In this document: positions 1 through 13,400 of the stretch, in pieces
How positions within the stretch are numbered: position 1 is the stretch's first letter
Layout of the letters: each line of letters opens with the position of its first letter
Source: Ailurus styani
Taxonomy: Eukaryota > Chordata > Mammalia > Carnivora > Ailuridae
Assembly (NCBI GenBank): GCA_002007465.1
Contig: LNAC01000770.1
Span: 406,250 to 470,249 of the forward strand
Direction of reading: 5' to 3'
DNA: 64,000 nucleotides
The notes under the pieces: generated by a model
Told to the model about the DNA's origin: nothing
Seen by the model: the letters and a program-made list of their open reading frames with translations, nothing else
Database searches by the model: none
Program-made: the position numbers and the translations under genes

Positions 1-1626
1 ACAAATGATCCAAAAATTTCTATGGAACCAGAGAAGACCCCGAATAGCCAGAGGAATGTTGAAAATGAAAACCAAAGCTGGGGGCATCACAACGCCAGAC
101 TTCAAGCTGTATTACAAAGCTGTGATCATCAAGACAGTATGGTACTGGCACAAAAACAGACACATAGATCAATGGAACAGAAGACAGAACCCAGAAATGA
201 CCTTCAACTCTATGGGCAACTAACTCTCAACAATGCAGGAACGAATATCCAGTGGGGAAAAAAACAATCTCTTCAACAAATGGTGTTGGGAAAATTGGAT
301 AACCACATGCAGAAGAATGAAACTAGACCATTTTCTTACACCATGCACAAAAATAAACTTAAAATGGTTGAAAGACCTAAATGTGAGACAGGAATCCATC
401 AAAGTCCTTGAGGAGAACATAGGCAGCAATCTTTTTGACCTTGGCCACAGCAATTTCTTGCTAGACAGGTCTCCAAAGGCAAGGGAAACAAAAGAAAAAT
501 GAACTATTGGGACTTCATCAAGATAAAAAGCTTTTGCACAGCAAAGGAAACAGTCAACAAAACCAAAAGACAACTGACAGAATGGAAGAAGATATTTGCA
601 GCTTTCTTATCATATAAAGGGTTAGTATCCATAATCTATAAAGAACTTATCAAACTCAATGCTGAAAACACAAATAATCCAGTCAAGAAATGGGTAGAAG
701 ACATAAACAGACATTTCTCCAAAGAAGACATACAAATGGCCAACAGACACATGAAAAAATGCTCCACATCCGTTGGCATCAGGGAATTACAAATCAAAAC
801 CACTAGTGTGAGGTACCTCCTCACACTAGTCAGAATGGCTAAAATTAACAAGTCAGGAAGCAACATATGTTGGGGAGGATGAGGAGAAAAGGGAATCCTC
901 TTACACTGTTGGTGGGAATGCAAGTTGGTACAGCATTCTGGAAAACAGTATAGAGGTTCCTCCAAAAGTTGAAAACAGATCTACCTTAGGACCCAGCAAG
1001 TGCAGCAGTACTAGGTATTTACCCAAAAGATACAAAGGTAGCAATCTGAAGGGGCACTTTCACCCTTTCGAGTATTTATTAGCAACATTGTCCACAATAG
1101 CCAAACTATGAAAAGAACCCAGATGTCCATCGACAGATGAATGAATGGATAAAGATGTGGTATATAAATATATGTATAAATACACACACACACACACACA
1201 CATGCACGCACATACACAATGGAATATTACTCAGCCGTCAAAAATGAAATCTTACCATTTGCAATGACATGGATGGAACTAGAGAGTATTATGCTAATTG
1301 AAATAAGTCAATCAGAGAACGACAATTATATGATTTTAGTTAAATTTAGAATTTAAGAAACAAAACAGAGGATCATAGGGGAAGGGAGGGAAAAATAAAA
1401 TAAGATGAAAACGAAGAGGGAGACAAACCATAAGGGACTCTTAACTATAGGAAGCAAACTGAGGGTTGCTGGAGGGGATGTGGGTTTGGGCATTTAGGAC
1501 AGCATGTAATGTGATGAGCAGTAGGTGTTATATACAGCTGATGAATCCCTGAACTCTACCCCTGTAACTAATCATATGCTATCTGTTAATTTAATTTAAA
1601 TTAAATCTAATTTAATTTAAAAAGAG
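1..1626 (+). mobile_element. LINE-1, 3' part of ORF2 and 3' UTR (decayed)
   Basis: The fragment runs in from the window edge and matches the C-terminal part of L1 ORF2 (reverse transcriptase protein). The first frame, 5-223, reads [20 protein letters not shown] and continues to a [12 protein letters not shown] segment that recurs at 44.2 kb in this window. The reading frame is broken: it shifts near 200, returns to the first frame near 233, shifts again near 495, and a stop near 880 cuts the cysteine-rich C-terminal region. After about 1,320 comes the purine-rich 3' UTR (ggggaagggagggaaaaata), ending in an A/T-rich tail near 1,590-1,626. It is a dead copy, and the upstream part lies outside the window. 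Confidence 0.93.
1181..1203. repeat. (CA)n microsatellite inside L1
   Basis: About eleven CA units lie inside the L1 3' region, followed by degenerate atgcacgcaca. This stretch is where L1 copies often carry such a tract; the copies near 32.6 and 42.2 kb show it as GT. Confidence 0.9.
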
Positions 1627-2086
1627 AAAGAGCAAGTTTAAAACCTCCCAGGTGTGTGAAGTGTGGGTCATCGTTTCATAGGCCCAGTGTTTGGCAAGGA
1701 CAAACATGTATGTGAAGGTCAGTTTGATGTGTGTACTTGGTGAGGCTACAGTCTCCAGTTATTCAGTCAAATGCTCATCTAGGTATTGTGGGGTATTTTG
1801 AAGATGGGTGTCTCTAATCAGTTGAATTTAAGCAAGGGAGACTGTGCTAGAATCTGTGTGGGCACGATGTAAAAAGGTGAAGGCCTTAAGAGCAGAGCTG
1901 AGGCTTCCCTGAACATGAAATTCCAGAAGCCTCAGCTTTCATCCAGAGGTCCAGCCCCACTTCCTGATAGCCTTTAGACCTGCCTCACCAGCCCCGAGAA
2001 TTGTGTAAGCCAATTCTTTGTAATCAGTTTCTCACTATCTATCTCTTACAGGTTTTGTTTCTCTGGTGGAACTCAGACTGATACAG
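1627..2086 (+). other. Ancient interspersed-repeat-like segment, class not resolved
   Basis: The text from about 1,740 ends 'tctctggtgga actcagactgatacag', which resembles the terminal part of an old mammalian LTR- or DNA-type repeat (… gaaccctgactaatacag). The recognition is by memory of the family ending only. No open reading frame or splice pattern stands out. Confidence 0.4.
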
Positions 2087-4500
2087 TTGCTACAAGCACT
2101 TTGTAGGTGGGCAGTAGAAATTCCTTGGGGTAAGTGGCTTTCACAATATCACAGTACAAGTGAGTGACAATGCAAGGACCAGATCCAGGACTGCAACCTG
2201 GAGTTATTTCTGCTATGTAGCCTCTTCATTTTCCTGACTCTGGGCAAAAGGTAAGGGAGAATTTCTGAATGTTGTCTGTGAAGTTCCACAGAAAGTTTTT
2301 TGAGAATTGACAGAAGCAGGAAGCCTTTCTTTGAAATGTGAGAAACTGTTTGGCTAGCCCTCTCCCTTCTTCACACTCAAAGAAAAGTACAGGCTCTTCT
2401 AGAACTTCTGGGGATATGCATCCATTTTTCGGCTGCTCACTTTCAAAGTGCTGAAGGCAGGCACAGGTGGCCTCCCTGAGGGATCCTGGGGACTTGACAG
2501 GTAGTGTTTCAAGAAGGGGTGGCAAAAAGGGATTCTAAGGTGATCCAACCATTCCAGCTGAGTGAACTCACTTCCCATCTCATGGGCACACAGGAATTTT
2601 GGTGCCCAGACTCTAAGTATTTCACTGGATTGAAGATGGCAGCCAGCAGACCCAAGGACGAGGGGAGGGAGGAATGTAGAATACTTTCTCCCAGACAATA
2701 TGTAGCATTTTTTTCTTGGAAACCTGAAAAATTTCATTTTTTCAGGAGACAGAGAGATACACAAGGAAGTCTTAAAAAAATGCCTTCCAGGAAAAATGAG
2801 TTTGTATGTAATGAGGTACAAAATTCGTCCTTCAGGGCAGAGGATAGCTCCCCCCTAACTGGAAAAATCTCTGTGCTTAAGTAGAGAGAGAACACTCCCC
2901 AAATCTATTTACTTGGAATAAACTTTGTAGTTTCCTTATGAGTTCATTGTTTCTAAAAATAGAGTTCTCATCCGTGTTCTCATAAAGTCTGTGTAAATAT
3001 AGATCCTAATGTAGGTAGGAAATTACATCTTCAAGGCCAGATGTGTGATTGGAGCAAAGGATTCAGTTTCATCAGGTAATCCCCTCATCTGGGGAACAAG
3101 GGAACAGGAAGGATGGAAGGGTAGATGTTCTTTTCTTTTCTTTTCTTTTTTTATTTTTTGAAGTACCAATTATAGCAGCAGCAGAAGCTGAGTTGCTTTT
3201 GTTTTATTGAGAGTAGAACGGAATTCTATGCAAGCCAATATATAGAGCCCATGATGTAATTTTTAAATAAAACACAACTGAATAACTGTTTAAGTAGTGT
3301 TCCTTTTCTAAATGGCCTTGAAGGACTTACTTAGATAATTTCAAAATAGTTAGTTTTATAATTTGGTGATGAGCATCATCATTCTCTCTTTAAAAAAAGA
3401 ATAATTTAGTTTTATGTTGAGCATGGCTCTTTCTCTAATTCAGCAAGTGTATGAAGGTGATTGAATTTGCACTATTTTCATAACTTTTTGGGACTCAGGT
3501 AGTTAGTGAATTAATCTTTTTAAGTTAAGTTATCTGATGCATTCACTAAAATGTAAAAGCTGAAAAAAGTCCATGGCTCTTAACTAATCATTTTGGTAGT
3601 ATTAATCACTGATGAACAAAGAATTATTTGCTAATGAGGAATACTGGTGTGTGTGTGTGTGTGTGTGTTTAATGCAGATTTTTTTTTTGAAGCCTGACAG
3701 AGATTGGGAATAGCACTGACTAGACATAGGAATTGTTCTTCCATTTACACTTCACAAATACAGCTTATGATGATCCTGGCTATATAAGGAATGCTCTATG
3801 AATCCAATAAAGACCTTTATATGACATCTTCAGATGTTATATATAGTGTGAGTAATTCTCTTCTTAAGTGAACACAGCATACAATGTGCTATGCCTAATA
3901 AAAGATTTTATAACTTATTTATAACTCACTTTATGTATTCTCCATCCTCAAAACTAAAATGCTGTGTGTTGGACTGGAGAAGTGAAAGTAATGTCCAGCC
4001 TGACAAGGCAACAAAGGAAGGCAAAATCATGGTGATAGAGGCAATGGGTATAAAGCTAGGAATTATAGGAAATTCTGTGGTTCAGATAGAAGTGGGTAGC
4101 TGATAGCAGACAAAGGAGGCTCAGGTTGCTGCTGTATGGAAAATGTGAACTAACAGGTGACTAGAATCATCAGTTAATGTTCAGGTGTTTGATTTCAATG
4201 ACTACCAGCATTTTAATGGCCTTAGACAAAAAATTTCAGACTGGTATATTATTTAATCTACTCCTCCCCCTTTAAAATAGAAAACAGTGGGAAATTAGTA
4301 AGGGGATATTTTTGAGATCATGTTATTAGAAGTTAGTTTTTCCATAAAGTAAGACACACATGCGTAATTTTGGGGAATACCTGTTTAAATATAAAATTTT
4401 ATTCGAATTTATATACTATGTTCTGTTGTTTAGAACTTTTTTATATTTACAGCAATTCATTTGGTTAAATGCTTGATCAGTGAGTCAAAATATCCTATTT
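2087..4500. other. Unassigned sequence
   Basis: I see no gene here. Overlapping frames of 126 and 140 codons at 2,399-2,884 lie on opposite strands and have no recognisable motif. A (TTTCT)n-like tract sits at 3,129-3,150. The remainder is A/T-rich and unassigned. Confidence 0.5.
3647..3668. repeat. (GT)11 microsatellite
   Basis: An uninterrupted GT dinucleotide run of about 11 units in non-repetitive A/T-rich sequence. Confidence 0.92.
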
Positions 4501-4717
4501 AAAGATTGGGCAGTGGGGCTCCTGGATTGCGCAGTTGGTTAAGCATCTGCCTGCGACTCAGGTCACGATTCCAGGGTCCTGGGATTGAGCCTCACGTCAA
4601 GCTCCCTGCTCAGCAGTGAGTCTGTTTCTTTCTCTCCCCCTGACCCTCTACCTGCTTGTGTTCACTCTCTCAAATAAGTAAATAAAAATCTTTAAAAAAT
4701 AGATAAAGATTCGGCAG
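4501..4717 (+). mobile_element. CAN-SINE (tRNA-Lys-derived), old
   Basis: The tRNA-related head starts near 4,516, followed by the C/T-rich segment and a short A-rich tail. The flanks are a 13-bp target-site duplication with one mismatch: aaagattgggcag (4,501-4,513) and aaagattcggcag (4,705-4,717). The SINE body is 4,514-4,704. It diverges noticeably from the youngest copies here. Confidence 0.93.
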
Positions 4718-6165
4718 AATAAATAACAGTAATAAGGAAAATGGGAAAGGACATGATTTCATGACTTGTGGACAGTTGCCTTCCAAGAACTGTTTTACAT
4801 TGATATTCTCATTGGTAGCTATCATTTATTGAGAGCTTACTATGTGCTAGGTATAGTATAAACATATTTCATTTTTTCTTTTCTTAAAATTGAGATATAA
4901 TTAATAAGAATTTCTTTTTTTAATTATAAAAGTCGTGTGGCACTGTGTAATGTAAACATGAAAGCCTCTGTGCTGCCTTCCGTCCATCTTTTTTTCTCAG
5001 AAATCATTACCTTAACAGCTTGTTGGGAAGATAGTTTCCATCACTTATCAAGATCACCCAAGCTACAGCGCATATGTCTTGAGTCATGACCCCTAAAATT
5101 TTTTGAGCATCAATAATGTTCATATAGAGGGAATGAGACTCAGATCACAAATTTGAGAGTGTGAGAAGTAGAATTTTGTTTTTCTAGAACTAAGTTTAAT
5201 TTCTAATTCAAAATCCATTTGCAAGGTGGTATAAAGTCAGTATTGGTAATAATGGAGGTCACCCCAGGTGTCCTGAGTGTTGGGTCTGTGTGGGTCTGTG
5301 TGGTACAGATGGCTTATGTAGTTCAAGGTGCTTGGGGAGAGACCCTCTGTCCCTGGAGTTTTCTATCTCCTAGAGGGACAAAACTGCTATTAGTTTGATG
5401 TGGGAGACAGGAAACCCTAACTATGAAACGTTAGGCATTAGGGGCTTGGTGGGGAAGTATCTGGGGAGTACAAGGCTGCACTACTGGCTTACTTGGTGCT
5501 GTACACTGTGAAGTTTGACTTGCCTCCAACTTGGCTAAGCCAGCTTCAGGGGAGCTCTGGAAAGAGTCTGTTAAATTTCCTTCTTGTCTCACAGTGGACA
5601 ACTGCACAGAGGATCCCGCTGGGGAGAACAGTAGAGGGAGATGGTTTGAGAAATGTGTAACTGGAGAGAAAACCTGACCAACAGCCTCCATTTACTTTGA
5701 GGCCACCCCCCAGACTCTCTCCTCAGTCAGAGGCAGGTGATGGAGTGGGACTCTAAGAGCTGCTCTGTGGATTCACTTCCATATATTTGATAAAATTTAT
5801 CATTTGCAATAATGATTTTTTCCCCGTTTATTTACAATCCTAACATATTTTGCTTCTTTTCTTACTGCATTAGTTAGACTCCAGGATAATGTTGGAAAGA
5901 CCGATGAGAGTAGATATCTTTGTCTTGCGTCCTACTTTAAATGGACTACTTCAAAAGTTGCACAGCAAAGTCGGATGTTTTTAGTAGATGCCCTATGTCA
6001 GGTGAAGGAAATTCTTGTTTATTTCACATTTGCCAAGAACTTTTAAAAATTATTTAATAATATTTCTATAGGCAAAAACTAACAAATAATGAACAATTGT
6101 TGAATTTTAATTATTTTTCTGCTTTTTGGTTAGTAAACAATTTTTTAGAAGCTTTAGGTTTAAAG
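4718..6165. other. Unassigned, with a small L2/MIR-like scrap
   Basis: The stretch 4,810-4,870 (tcatttattgagagcttac…) looks like the L2/MIR 3' core on the minus strand. A short L1 3'-end-like string is at 4,882-4,905. A 10-bp direct repeat (gggtctgtgt) is at 5,281-5,302. The rest is unassigned, with no gene signal. Confidence 0.4.
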
Positions 6166-6409
6166 AAAAATTGAGCAGATAAGAGGTGCCTGGGTGGCTC
6201 GGTCGGTTAAGGACCAACTCTTGGTTTTGGATCAAGTCATGATCTTGGGGATCTGGAGATGGAGCCCCATGCTGGGAATCCCTGCTCAGCAGGGAGTCTG
6301 CTTGAGGATTTTTCTCCCTCTCCCTCTGCCTGCAACCCCCCACCATACACACTTTCTCTCTCCCAAATAAATAAATAAATAAATCTATTTTAAAAAATTG
6401 AGCAGATAA
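6166..6409 (+). mobile_element. CAN-SINE with 17-bp target-site duplication
   Basis: The SINE body is 6,183-6,392, with its head at gtgcctgggtggctcggtcgg and an (AAAT)n tail. It is bracketed by an identical 17-bp repeat, aaaaattgagcagataa, at 6,166-6,182 and 6,393-6,409. The perfect duplication marks it as a clean retroposition event. Confidence 0.96.
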
Positions 6410-6774
6410 TATAGTCCAGAGAGTTCCCGTACAACCCACCACCCTACACATTCACTTTGCCCTATTATTAATATCTACATTAGTATGGTATGTTTGCTAG
6501 AATTAATGAACCAATATTGATACATTATAATTGACTAAGGTCCGTATTTTATTTGAATTTCCTTAGTTTTTCCTAATGCCTTTCACTGTTCCAGGCTTCC
6601 TTCCCAGGAAACCACATTACACTAAACTATCTAGTCTCTTTTGGCTCCTCTTGGGTGTGACAGTTTCTCAGACTTTTGTTGTTTTCAATGACCTGGGCAG
6701 TTTTGAGGCACACTGGTTAACTATTTTGTAGAATGTCCCACAGTTGGAATTCTTGTGATGTTTTTCTTTTAAAG

Positions 6775-7612
6775 AAATTTACTTATTTATTTAAAAATTG
6801 GGATATAATTGACATATAGCATTATATTAGTTTCAGGTGTACAACATAGTGGTTTTTATATGTATATATTTTGAAATGATCACCATAATGAGTAGTTAAC
6901 CTCCGTCACCACTCATAGCTAAAAAAATTTTTTTCTTGGGATGAGCACTTTTAAGATCTATTCTCTCAGCAATTTTCAAATATGTAACACAGTCTTAATA
7001 ACTGTAGTCACCATGCTGTACAGTATATCCTCAAGACTTATTTATTTTTTAACTGAAAGTTTGTACCTTTTGACCCCTTTCACTCATTTTACTCACCTTC
7101 CAACACCTGCTTCTGGCAACTACAAATCCGTTTGTTGTATCTTTGAGTTTGGGGTTTTTTGTTTGTTTGTTTTTTTTGTTTTTGTTTTTTGATTCTACAC
7201 ATAAGTGAAGGTCATATGGTATTTGTCTTTCTCCAACTTATTTCACTTAGCATAATGACCTCAAGGTCCATCCATGTTGTCATAAATGGCAGGATTTTAT
7301 TCTTTTTTATGGTCAAATAATTTTCCACTGTATGTGTACCACATTTTCTTTATTCATTCATCCATCAATAGACACTTAGGCTGTTTCCATTTCTTGGCTA
7401 TTATAAATAATGCTGCTATGACCATGGGGATTTGATACCTTTTAGAGTTAGTGTTTTCATATATTTTGAATAAATACCCAGAAATTGAATTGTGGGATCA
7501 TAGGGTAGTTCTATTTTTAATTTTTTGAGGACCCTCTATACTGTTTTCCACAGAGGCTGCACCAGTTTGCAATCCCACCAACAGTGCATGAGAGTTCCCA
7601 TTGTTGCTTTTC
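6775..7612 (-). mobile_element. LINE-1 3' end, old
   Basis: Read on the plus strand it begins with the reverse complement of an L1 3' end (gggatataattgacatatag, tttcaggtgtacaacatag). It continues through the 'cattcatccatcaatagaca' and 'caatcccaccaacagtgcat' landmarks of ORF2. No reading frame survives. Confidence 0.9.
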
Positions 7613-7919
7613 CTATTATTATATTGGGGTTATGGGTTTGGGGAAGAAGACCATAAAGGTAAATTGTTCTCATCATATCAAATCAAAGTTACATATGTTC
7701 AGCATGATTTATCACTGATGATATTGACCTTTATTAACTGGCTGAGGTAGTGCTCATTTGATTTGTCCACCGTAAGTCTACTCTCCCCACTCACAACCCC
7801 TGTAATCCATTTTGTACTATTTGAAAGAAAATCACCACATGCAGCCAGAACTTAGGAGTGAGGAGCTATGCTTCATTTTCCTGAGGATGGAATAGTTACA
7901 TAAATTATTTGAAAGCCTT

Positions 7920-8660
7920 CTGTATGGTATATTTATCTATTTTCCCCATATATTCATTTATTCTCTGATATCATTATTAGGTGGAATATTTTTAAGTACT
8001 GAGTCAATTTCTTTCTATTTTTCTTCCGTTCTTTCTATACATTCTTTGGTCAATTTTGGTAAGTTATACCTGACTAGGAATTATTCTATTTTACTGAAGT
8101 TTCCAGATTTATTGATATAAAATTTGTAGTATTCTATGATTTTAAAAACTTTACTGAATATGTAGGTATGTTGTACTTTTCATTCTAAAGTTGCTTATTT
8201 GTAACTTGTTTTTCTTTTTTTCTTACCAATCTCACAAGGAATTTGTCTACTTTATAGTCCTTGTGAAGAACCAGCTTTTCTTGGACTGATTGTATATGGT
8301 TTTTAAATTCTTTATTTCATTACTTTTTTACCCTTATCTATATTACTTTCTTTCTACTACTTTCTTTGCCTTTGTTCTTTTGTCCTTTCATAGTTTATTG
8401 TGCTTATTTTTAAATCTTTTATGTTTTTACATAAATGCAAATAAGGTATGCATTAAGGGTTTTCCACAAGTTTTTAAAATGCATTTTTTTCTGTTAAGTT
8501 AAAAATATTTCAAAGCTTTCATTATGCTTTTCTATTGGGCCAATGATATTTGAAGTATACTTTTAAATTTCTAGACATATGTGTTTTTAAAAAACCGTAT
8601 TTTTTATTGATTGCTAATTTTAAGAAATTGTGATTAGATGTCATGGTTGTGAGGTATCAG
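7920..8660 (-). mobile_element. LINE-1 ORF2 middle fragment, old
   Basis: T-rich sequence with the antisense look of L1 ORF2 upstream of the 3' landmarks: 'accagcttttcttggactga' and 'tctattgggccaatga'. It is heavily mutated and probably belongs to the same old element as the neighbouring L1 pieces. Confidence 0.6.
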
Positions 8661-9213
8661 GGTATTTTTTTGCCTTTTTAAAATATTGAAGTATAATTAA
8701 CATAAAATGTTATATTAGTTTTAGGTATACAACATATTGATTCAGTAATATATTACTATATATTACTCAATGCTTACCATAAGTGTAGTTACTATCTGTC
8801 GCATACAACATTATTATAATATTGTTATTATATTCCCTATGCTACTTTTTTCATTTCAGTGACTTATTTATTTTATAACTGGTAGTTTGTACATCTTATT
8901 CTTACTCTTTATCTGTTTTACCCATCCACTCTCCCACCTTCCCTCTGGCAACCATGAATCTGTTCTCTGTATTTAAGAGTCTGCTTTTTTGTTTATTTGT
9001 TGGTTATTTATTTTGTTTTTTAGGTTCCACATATAAGTGAAATCATATAGTATAATGACTGAGTAATATTCCATCTTATCTATATCTATATGCACACATA
9101 CCACATCTTCTTTATCCATTCACCTATGGATGGGCACTTGGTTTTTTCCATATCTTTACTATTGTAAATAAGGCTGCAATAAACATAATGGTGAATATAT
9201 CTTTTTGAATATG

Positions 9214-9422
9214 AATCTAGTGGGTTTTTAAAAAGATTTTATTTATTTGTTTGAGACAGAGAGAGATTGAACATGAGCTGGGGGGACAGGCAGAGGCAGG
9301 GGGACAAGCAGACTCCCCGCTGAGCAGGGAGTTCCATGTTTGATTCCAGGACCCTGGGATCACACCAGAGCTGAAGGCACCCCTTAACTGACTGAGCCAC
9401 CCAGGCACCCCTAAATCTAGTG
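9214..9422 (-). mobile_element. CAN-SINE nested in LINE-1
   Basis: The antisense SINE body is 9,223-9,413 (tail attttatttatttg on the left, head gactgagccacccaggcac on the right). The L1 sequence aatctagtg is duplicated on both sides (9,214-9,222 and 9,414-9,422). Removing the SINE and one copy restores continuous L1 text. Confidence 0.95.
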
Positions 9423-9522
9423 TTTTTGTTTTCTTTGGGTAAATACCCAGTAGTGGAATTTTTGGATTATATCTTGTAGTGGAATTACTGGGTCATATTT
9501 TTAATTTTTTGAGGAATCTCCA

Positions 9523-9570
9523 TACCAATTTGCATTCCCATCAATGTACCAATTTACATTCCCACCAATG
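9523..9570. repeat. 24-bp tandem duplication within L1
   Basis: Two adjacent 24-bp copies, taccaatttgcattcccatc… (9,523-9,546) and taccaatttacattcccacc… (9,547-9,570), differ at two positions. The undiverged L1 near 43.3 kb has the motif once, so this is a local duplication. Confidence 0.85.
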
Positions 9571-10440
9571 GAGCATGAGGGTTGTCTTTTCTACATCCTC
9601 TCCAACACCTGTTATCTTGTCTTGTTATCTTTTTGATACTAGCCATTCAGACTGCTGTGAAGTGATAAATCACTCTAGTTTTGATTTGCATTTCCCTGAT
9701 AATGAGGGATATTGAACATATTTTCATGTGTCTGTTGGTCATCTATATGTCTTTTTTGGAAGAATGTCTATTCAGATCCTATGCCCATTTTCTACTTGGA
9801 TTGTTTGTGTTTTTGGTGTTGAGTTGAATATGTTCTTTATATATTTTGGAGACTTAACCCCTTATTGGATATGCTGTTTGAAAATACCTTTTATCATTCA
9901 GTAGGTTGCCTTTTGGTTTTGCTTATGATTTTCTTTGCTGTGCAAAAGCTTTTAATTTTGATGTAGTCCCAATAGTCTATTTTTGTGTTGTTTCCCTTGC
10001 CTGAATAGATAAATTCATAAATATGTTGCTATGGGCAATGCCCAAGAGATCACTGCCTATGTTTTCTTCTAAGGAGTTTCATGGTTTCAAGTCTCACATT
10101 TAGTTCTTTAATTCATTTTGAGCTTATTTTTGTGTTGGTTTAAGAAATTAGTCTAGTTTCATTCTTTTGCACGTAGGTGTCCAGGTTTCCCAGCACCATT
10201 TATTGAAAAGACTCTCTTTTTGCTATTGTATATTCTTTCCTCCTTTGTCATAGGTTAATTGACTATATAGTTGTAGGTTTATTTCTGGGCTCTCTGTCCT
10301 GTTCTATTGATCTATGTGTCTATTTTTGTGTCAGTACCATACTGTTTTGTTTACTCTAACTTTTTAGTATAGCTTGAAATCTGAGATTATGATACCTTCA
10401 ACTTTGTTCTTCTTTCTCAAGTTTGTTATCTGTTTACTTA

Positions 10441-13400
10441 GATACTGCCATATGTTTTTCTAGTGTTTCAAGAAGATGGTGTTTGACGGTGACTGCTATG
10501 ACCAGTTCAATACCACCAGTTCATGTACTTTTCATTGACATAGTCATTAATGTCCCACCTGGCCCAACGCTGGCCTTTGTCAGGGTCTGACTTGCAGGGA
10601 AGAAGGGTGGGTATTGGGCAACAAGTCCCCTCAGCAGATGCACTTTATGTTTGTTCAGTGACAGAAGTGTAACAGGAAGGAGTGATAATCTGGCACCATT
10701 TCTGGTTTCCATTAATCTCAGCACTGCCTCACTGTGGCACAAGCAAGTTGTTAGACTGGTTTGAAGAGGCAATCCAGAATAATTAGCATAATTCCACACT
10801 GAGATATGTTTATTGAGGGGAAAGTGGGTGAAGGGTCTTGGGGACACCCATTAAATCTAGCAACTGTGGGAAAGTCACCCCCTGCTAATCTGAATCGACT
10901 CCATCCAGGTCACCAAGCCAGTGGCAACAGAGAAGCTGAAAAACTCAGGGCTCTTACCTGGATCTCCAGCTTTCTTTTCACCTTTTTGTCTCATCTTTTT
11001 ATTTTTCTTTAACATACATTTGTCTGTTTCTAAATCTTTTCAGTTTAAGCATTTTCTTTTTTTTTTCTTGCTGTAATTTTCTAATTTTCAGTCCTCTAAT
11101 TTCACTTTCCCCCTGTTCTTTTTCTTTACTTGTGGGGGACATTCACTTATTGTGGATGTTCTAAAAGTCATCCGTCTACATGCTTGGAACCAACATGTGC
11201 TTTAGACATGGAAAATTGTATTTAGATTGATCTATTAGTGCATGCTTATTGGCTGAAACTCTTGCCAAAAGATACTAGTTAGAATTTAGATGTGATGAGA
11301 GGATATTCCTCTGGACACTCTGGATTTGTAAAATAGATATTAAATTCTTTTTTTGTTAGACCCCACTGTGCTTTGAGAGATTTATGGTCTTGTTTCCTAG
11401 TGGAGGAAATGAGAAAATTGGAAATTCCATAGCCTTCCAAAAGTGTCCGAGTGAGGCTGGCAAGGGGGCTCTTGGATAGCAAGGACTCAACTCTAGTAGT
11501 GAAAATTTTGCAGCTGTAGAAAGGAAGGGATCCTGTTGGAATCATTTCGTTAAAAATGTATATGTTCTGTTAACCAATTGATCTATAATCAAGTAAGAAA
11601 TATTTGTTGAGGGTTTATGCTGTATGAGAGGCCCATGGTAGATAGTTTACAGATTACTAGGGAAATCCAGACAATCCTTAGCTTTATCAATAGGGCAGGT
11701 TAAATGTAGGAAGGGGTAGACTCAAAAGTATGAAAACTAATACAAGAGAAGATTGCATTTTTTCCCTTAGCACTACTGGGTGGATATACAAATTAGCATA
11801 GGCCCCTCCTCTGTAAAACTATTGCAGGACAGAGGCTGATAGGGATACTTCTATCTTGAATGCATGGCTTCCAAGGTTGCCTTGGAGACCATTTTCATTC
11901 TAGCTAGCTGGAGAGAAAGTATTGAAGTGCAGGTGTGGAAGCTTTTTATGGGCAAGGCCCAGAAGTATAACTTCTATTTACATTCATTGGCTAAGATTTG
12001 GTTACATGGCCACATCTGACAGCCATAGAGGAAATGAGTTCCAGCTTTGTACCCATGGAGGCAAAAACATAAATTTTGGCTCGGAGCTGGTACTGTGTCC
12101 CGCCCCAGTTAAAGAATGGGTTGTGTTTCTAACGTGAAACTATGGATAATTTAAATTAGCTTCTTTATATTTTTCTATATTTTTCAAAGTTTATTATTTA
12201 CATGTATTACTTTGATAATCAGAAGAAAACAGTACATCTTATTTCAAAAAATGTAATCCAGGTGTCTGGAACTTAGAACATTATAATTTTTTTTTGTATA
12301 CAAACAGTTAAAATGGCTGCTTTGATCTCCAGGTGAGATTATAAAATCCTATATAACCCACAAAGTAGTTGAAAATATAAGGCCAATCTAATTAATTATG
12401 AACTCTGCCATGCTTCTCAAAGAGATTTACATTTCACTATGAAGCCAGCCTGGAATCTGCACTCTAGGAGAAAAAGGATAAGGTAGGACTGAGGAAATGA
12501 TAAGAAAGAGAAATAGGAGGAGTATTTGCCCCCTTTCCAGAGGTGACTAAAGTAAAAATGTGGAAATAGAGGCTTCCTCTGTCCTTCCATTTTGCTGCTC
12601 TTCCTCTCTCCTGTTACCTTAAGCTCTTCATGGTACCTGGCATCTTCCTCAGCAATGCCCACTTTCTAAAGTAATCCCTGCTCCAAAATCACCTCTCTAT
12701 TTTCCTCCTTTTCTCTCACTGACCTGACCTCACTTATGGACTTTGGGGAAAACCTTATTTGAATTAATTCAGACAGAGAAACAAAGAGAGAGAATATGAC
12801 CACTTAGATTTCTCTGAGTATCTTCAGTTTTCAGGGAGAAAATTTGTTCAGCCAAATGCCTCTATTGTTGGTAGAATTTTAGTCAGAGTAACCAAGTCAA
12901 GATTGTCCCGATATTTTTGGTAGATTTTTTTTTTGGACTCACTACCTCTTTATTAGTTTTCCCACTTTCCTCTACACATGTTCCCCCTTTCAGACATAAA
13001 TTTTCCTCTTTAATGCCAAGAAATATCTGGGCATCTCTCCCCAACATATCTTCCACTTTCTATTTTGGGGAATGGAAGGTCCCAATCTTTCAAAACCAAA
13101 GGCAAAATTTTGGCAGATATTTTTGGTCAGAGACTCCATCCAGGCTTATGTGGAGGCCTTTCCCTTGAAGAGTTTCTCAAGTTTGTTTTTGCCTTTTATG
13201 GTGTCTTGCTGCCTCCATTTCTTAAAGCCCTAAGTATTTTTTACAACAGAGACATTAGTACTTTCCAAATATTCTTTGTGGGCCCCTATACTTCCTTGTC
13301 TCTTTTCCAGTTGTGTTGGGCCCTGTGACGCCAATAGTGTCTACTGGGCTATGACTGAAAGAGTTGTAGGTCACTTCCAGGTGGGCCAGTGTTCTTCAGC

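Larger units (their letters stand above)
8661..10440 (-). mobile_element. LINE-1 3' end and ORF2 C-terminal part, interrupted by a SINE
   Basis: It opens with an L1 3' end (gaagtataattaacataaaa). It proceeds through 'ggtaaatacccagtagtgg', 'tgcatttccctgataatgag', 'ctgtgcaaaagcttttaat' and 'gttctattgatctatgtgtc', all landmarks of antisense ORF2. A SINE splits it at 9,223-9,413. It is old, and every frame is broken. Confidence 0.92.

Noticed and set aside
2399..2884. Overlapping 126- and 140-codon frames on opposite strands
   Set aside because: One starts at a non-ATG codon. Neither has a motif, signal peptide or splice pattern.
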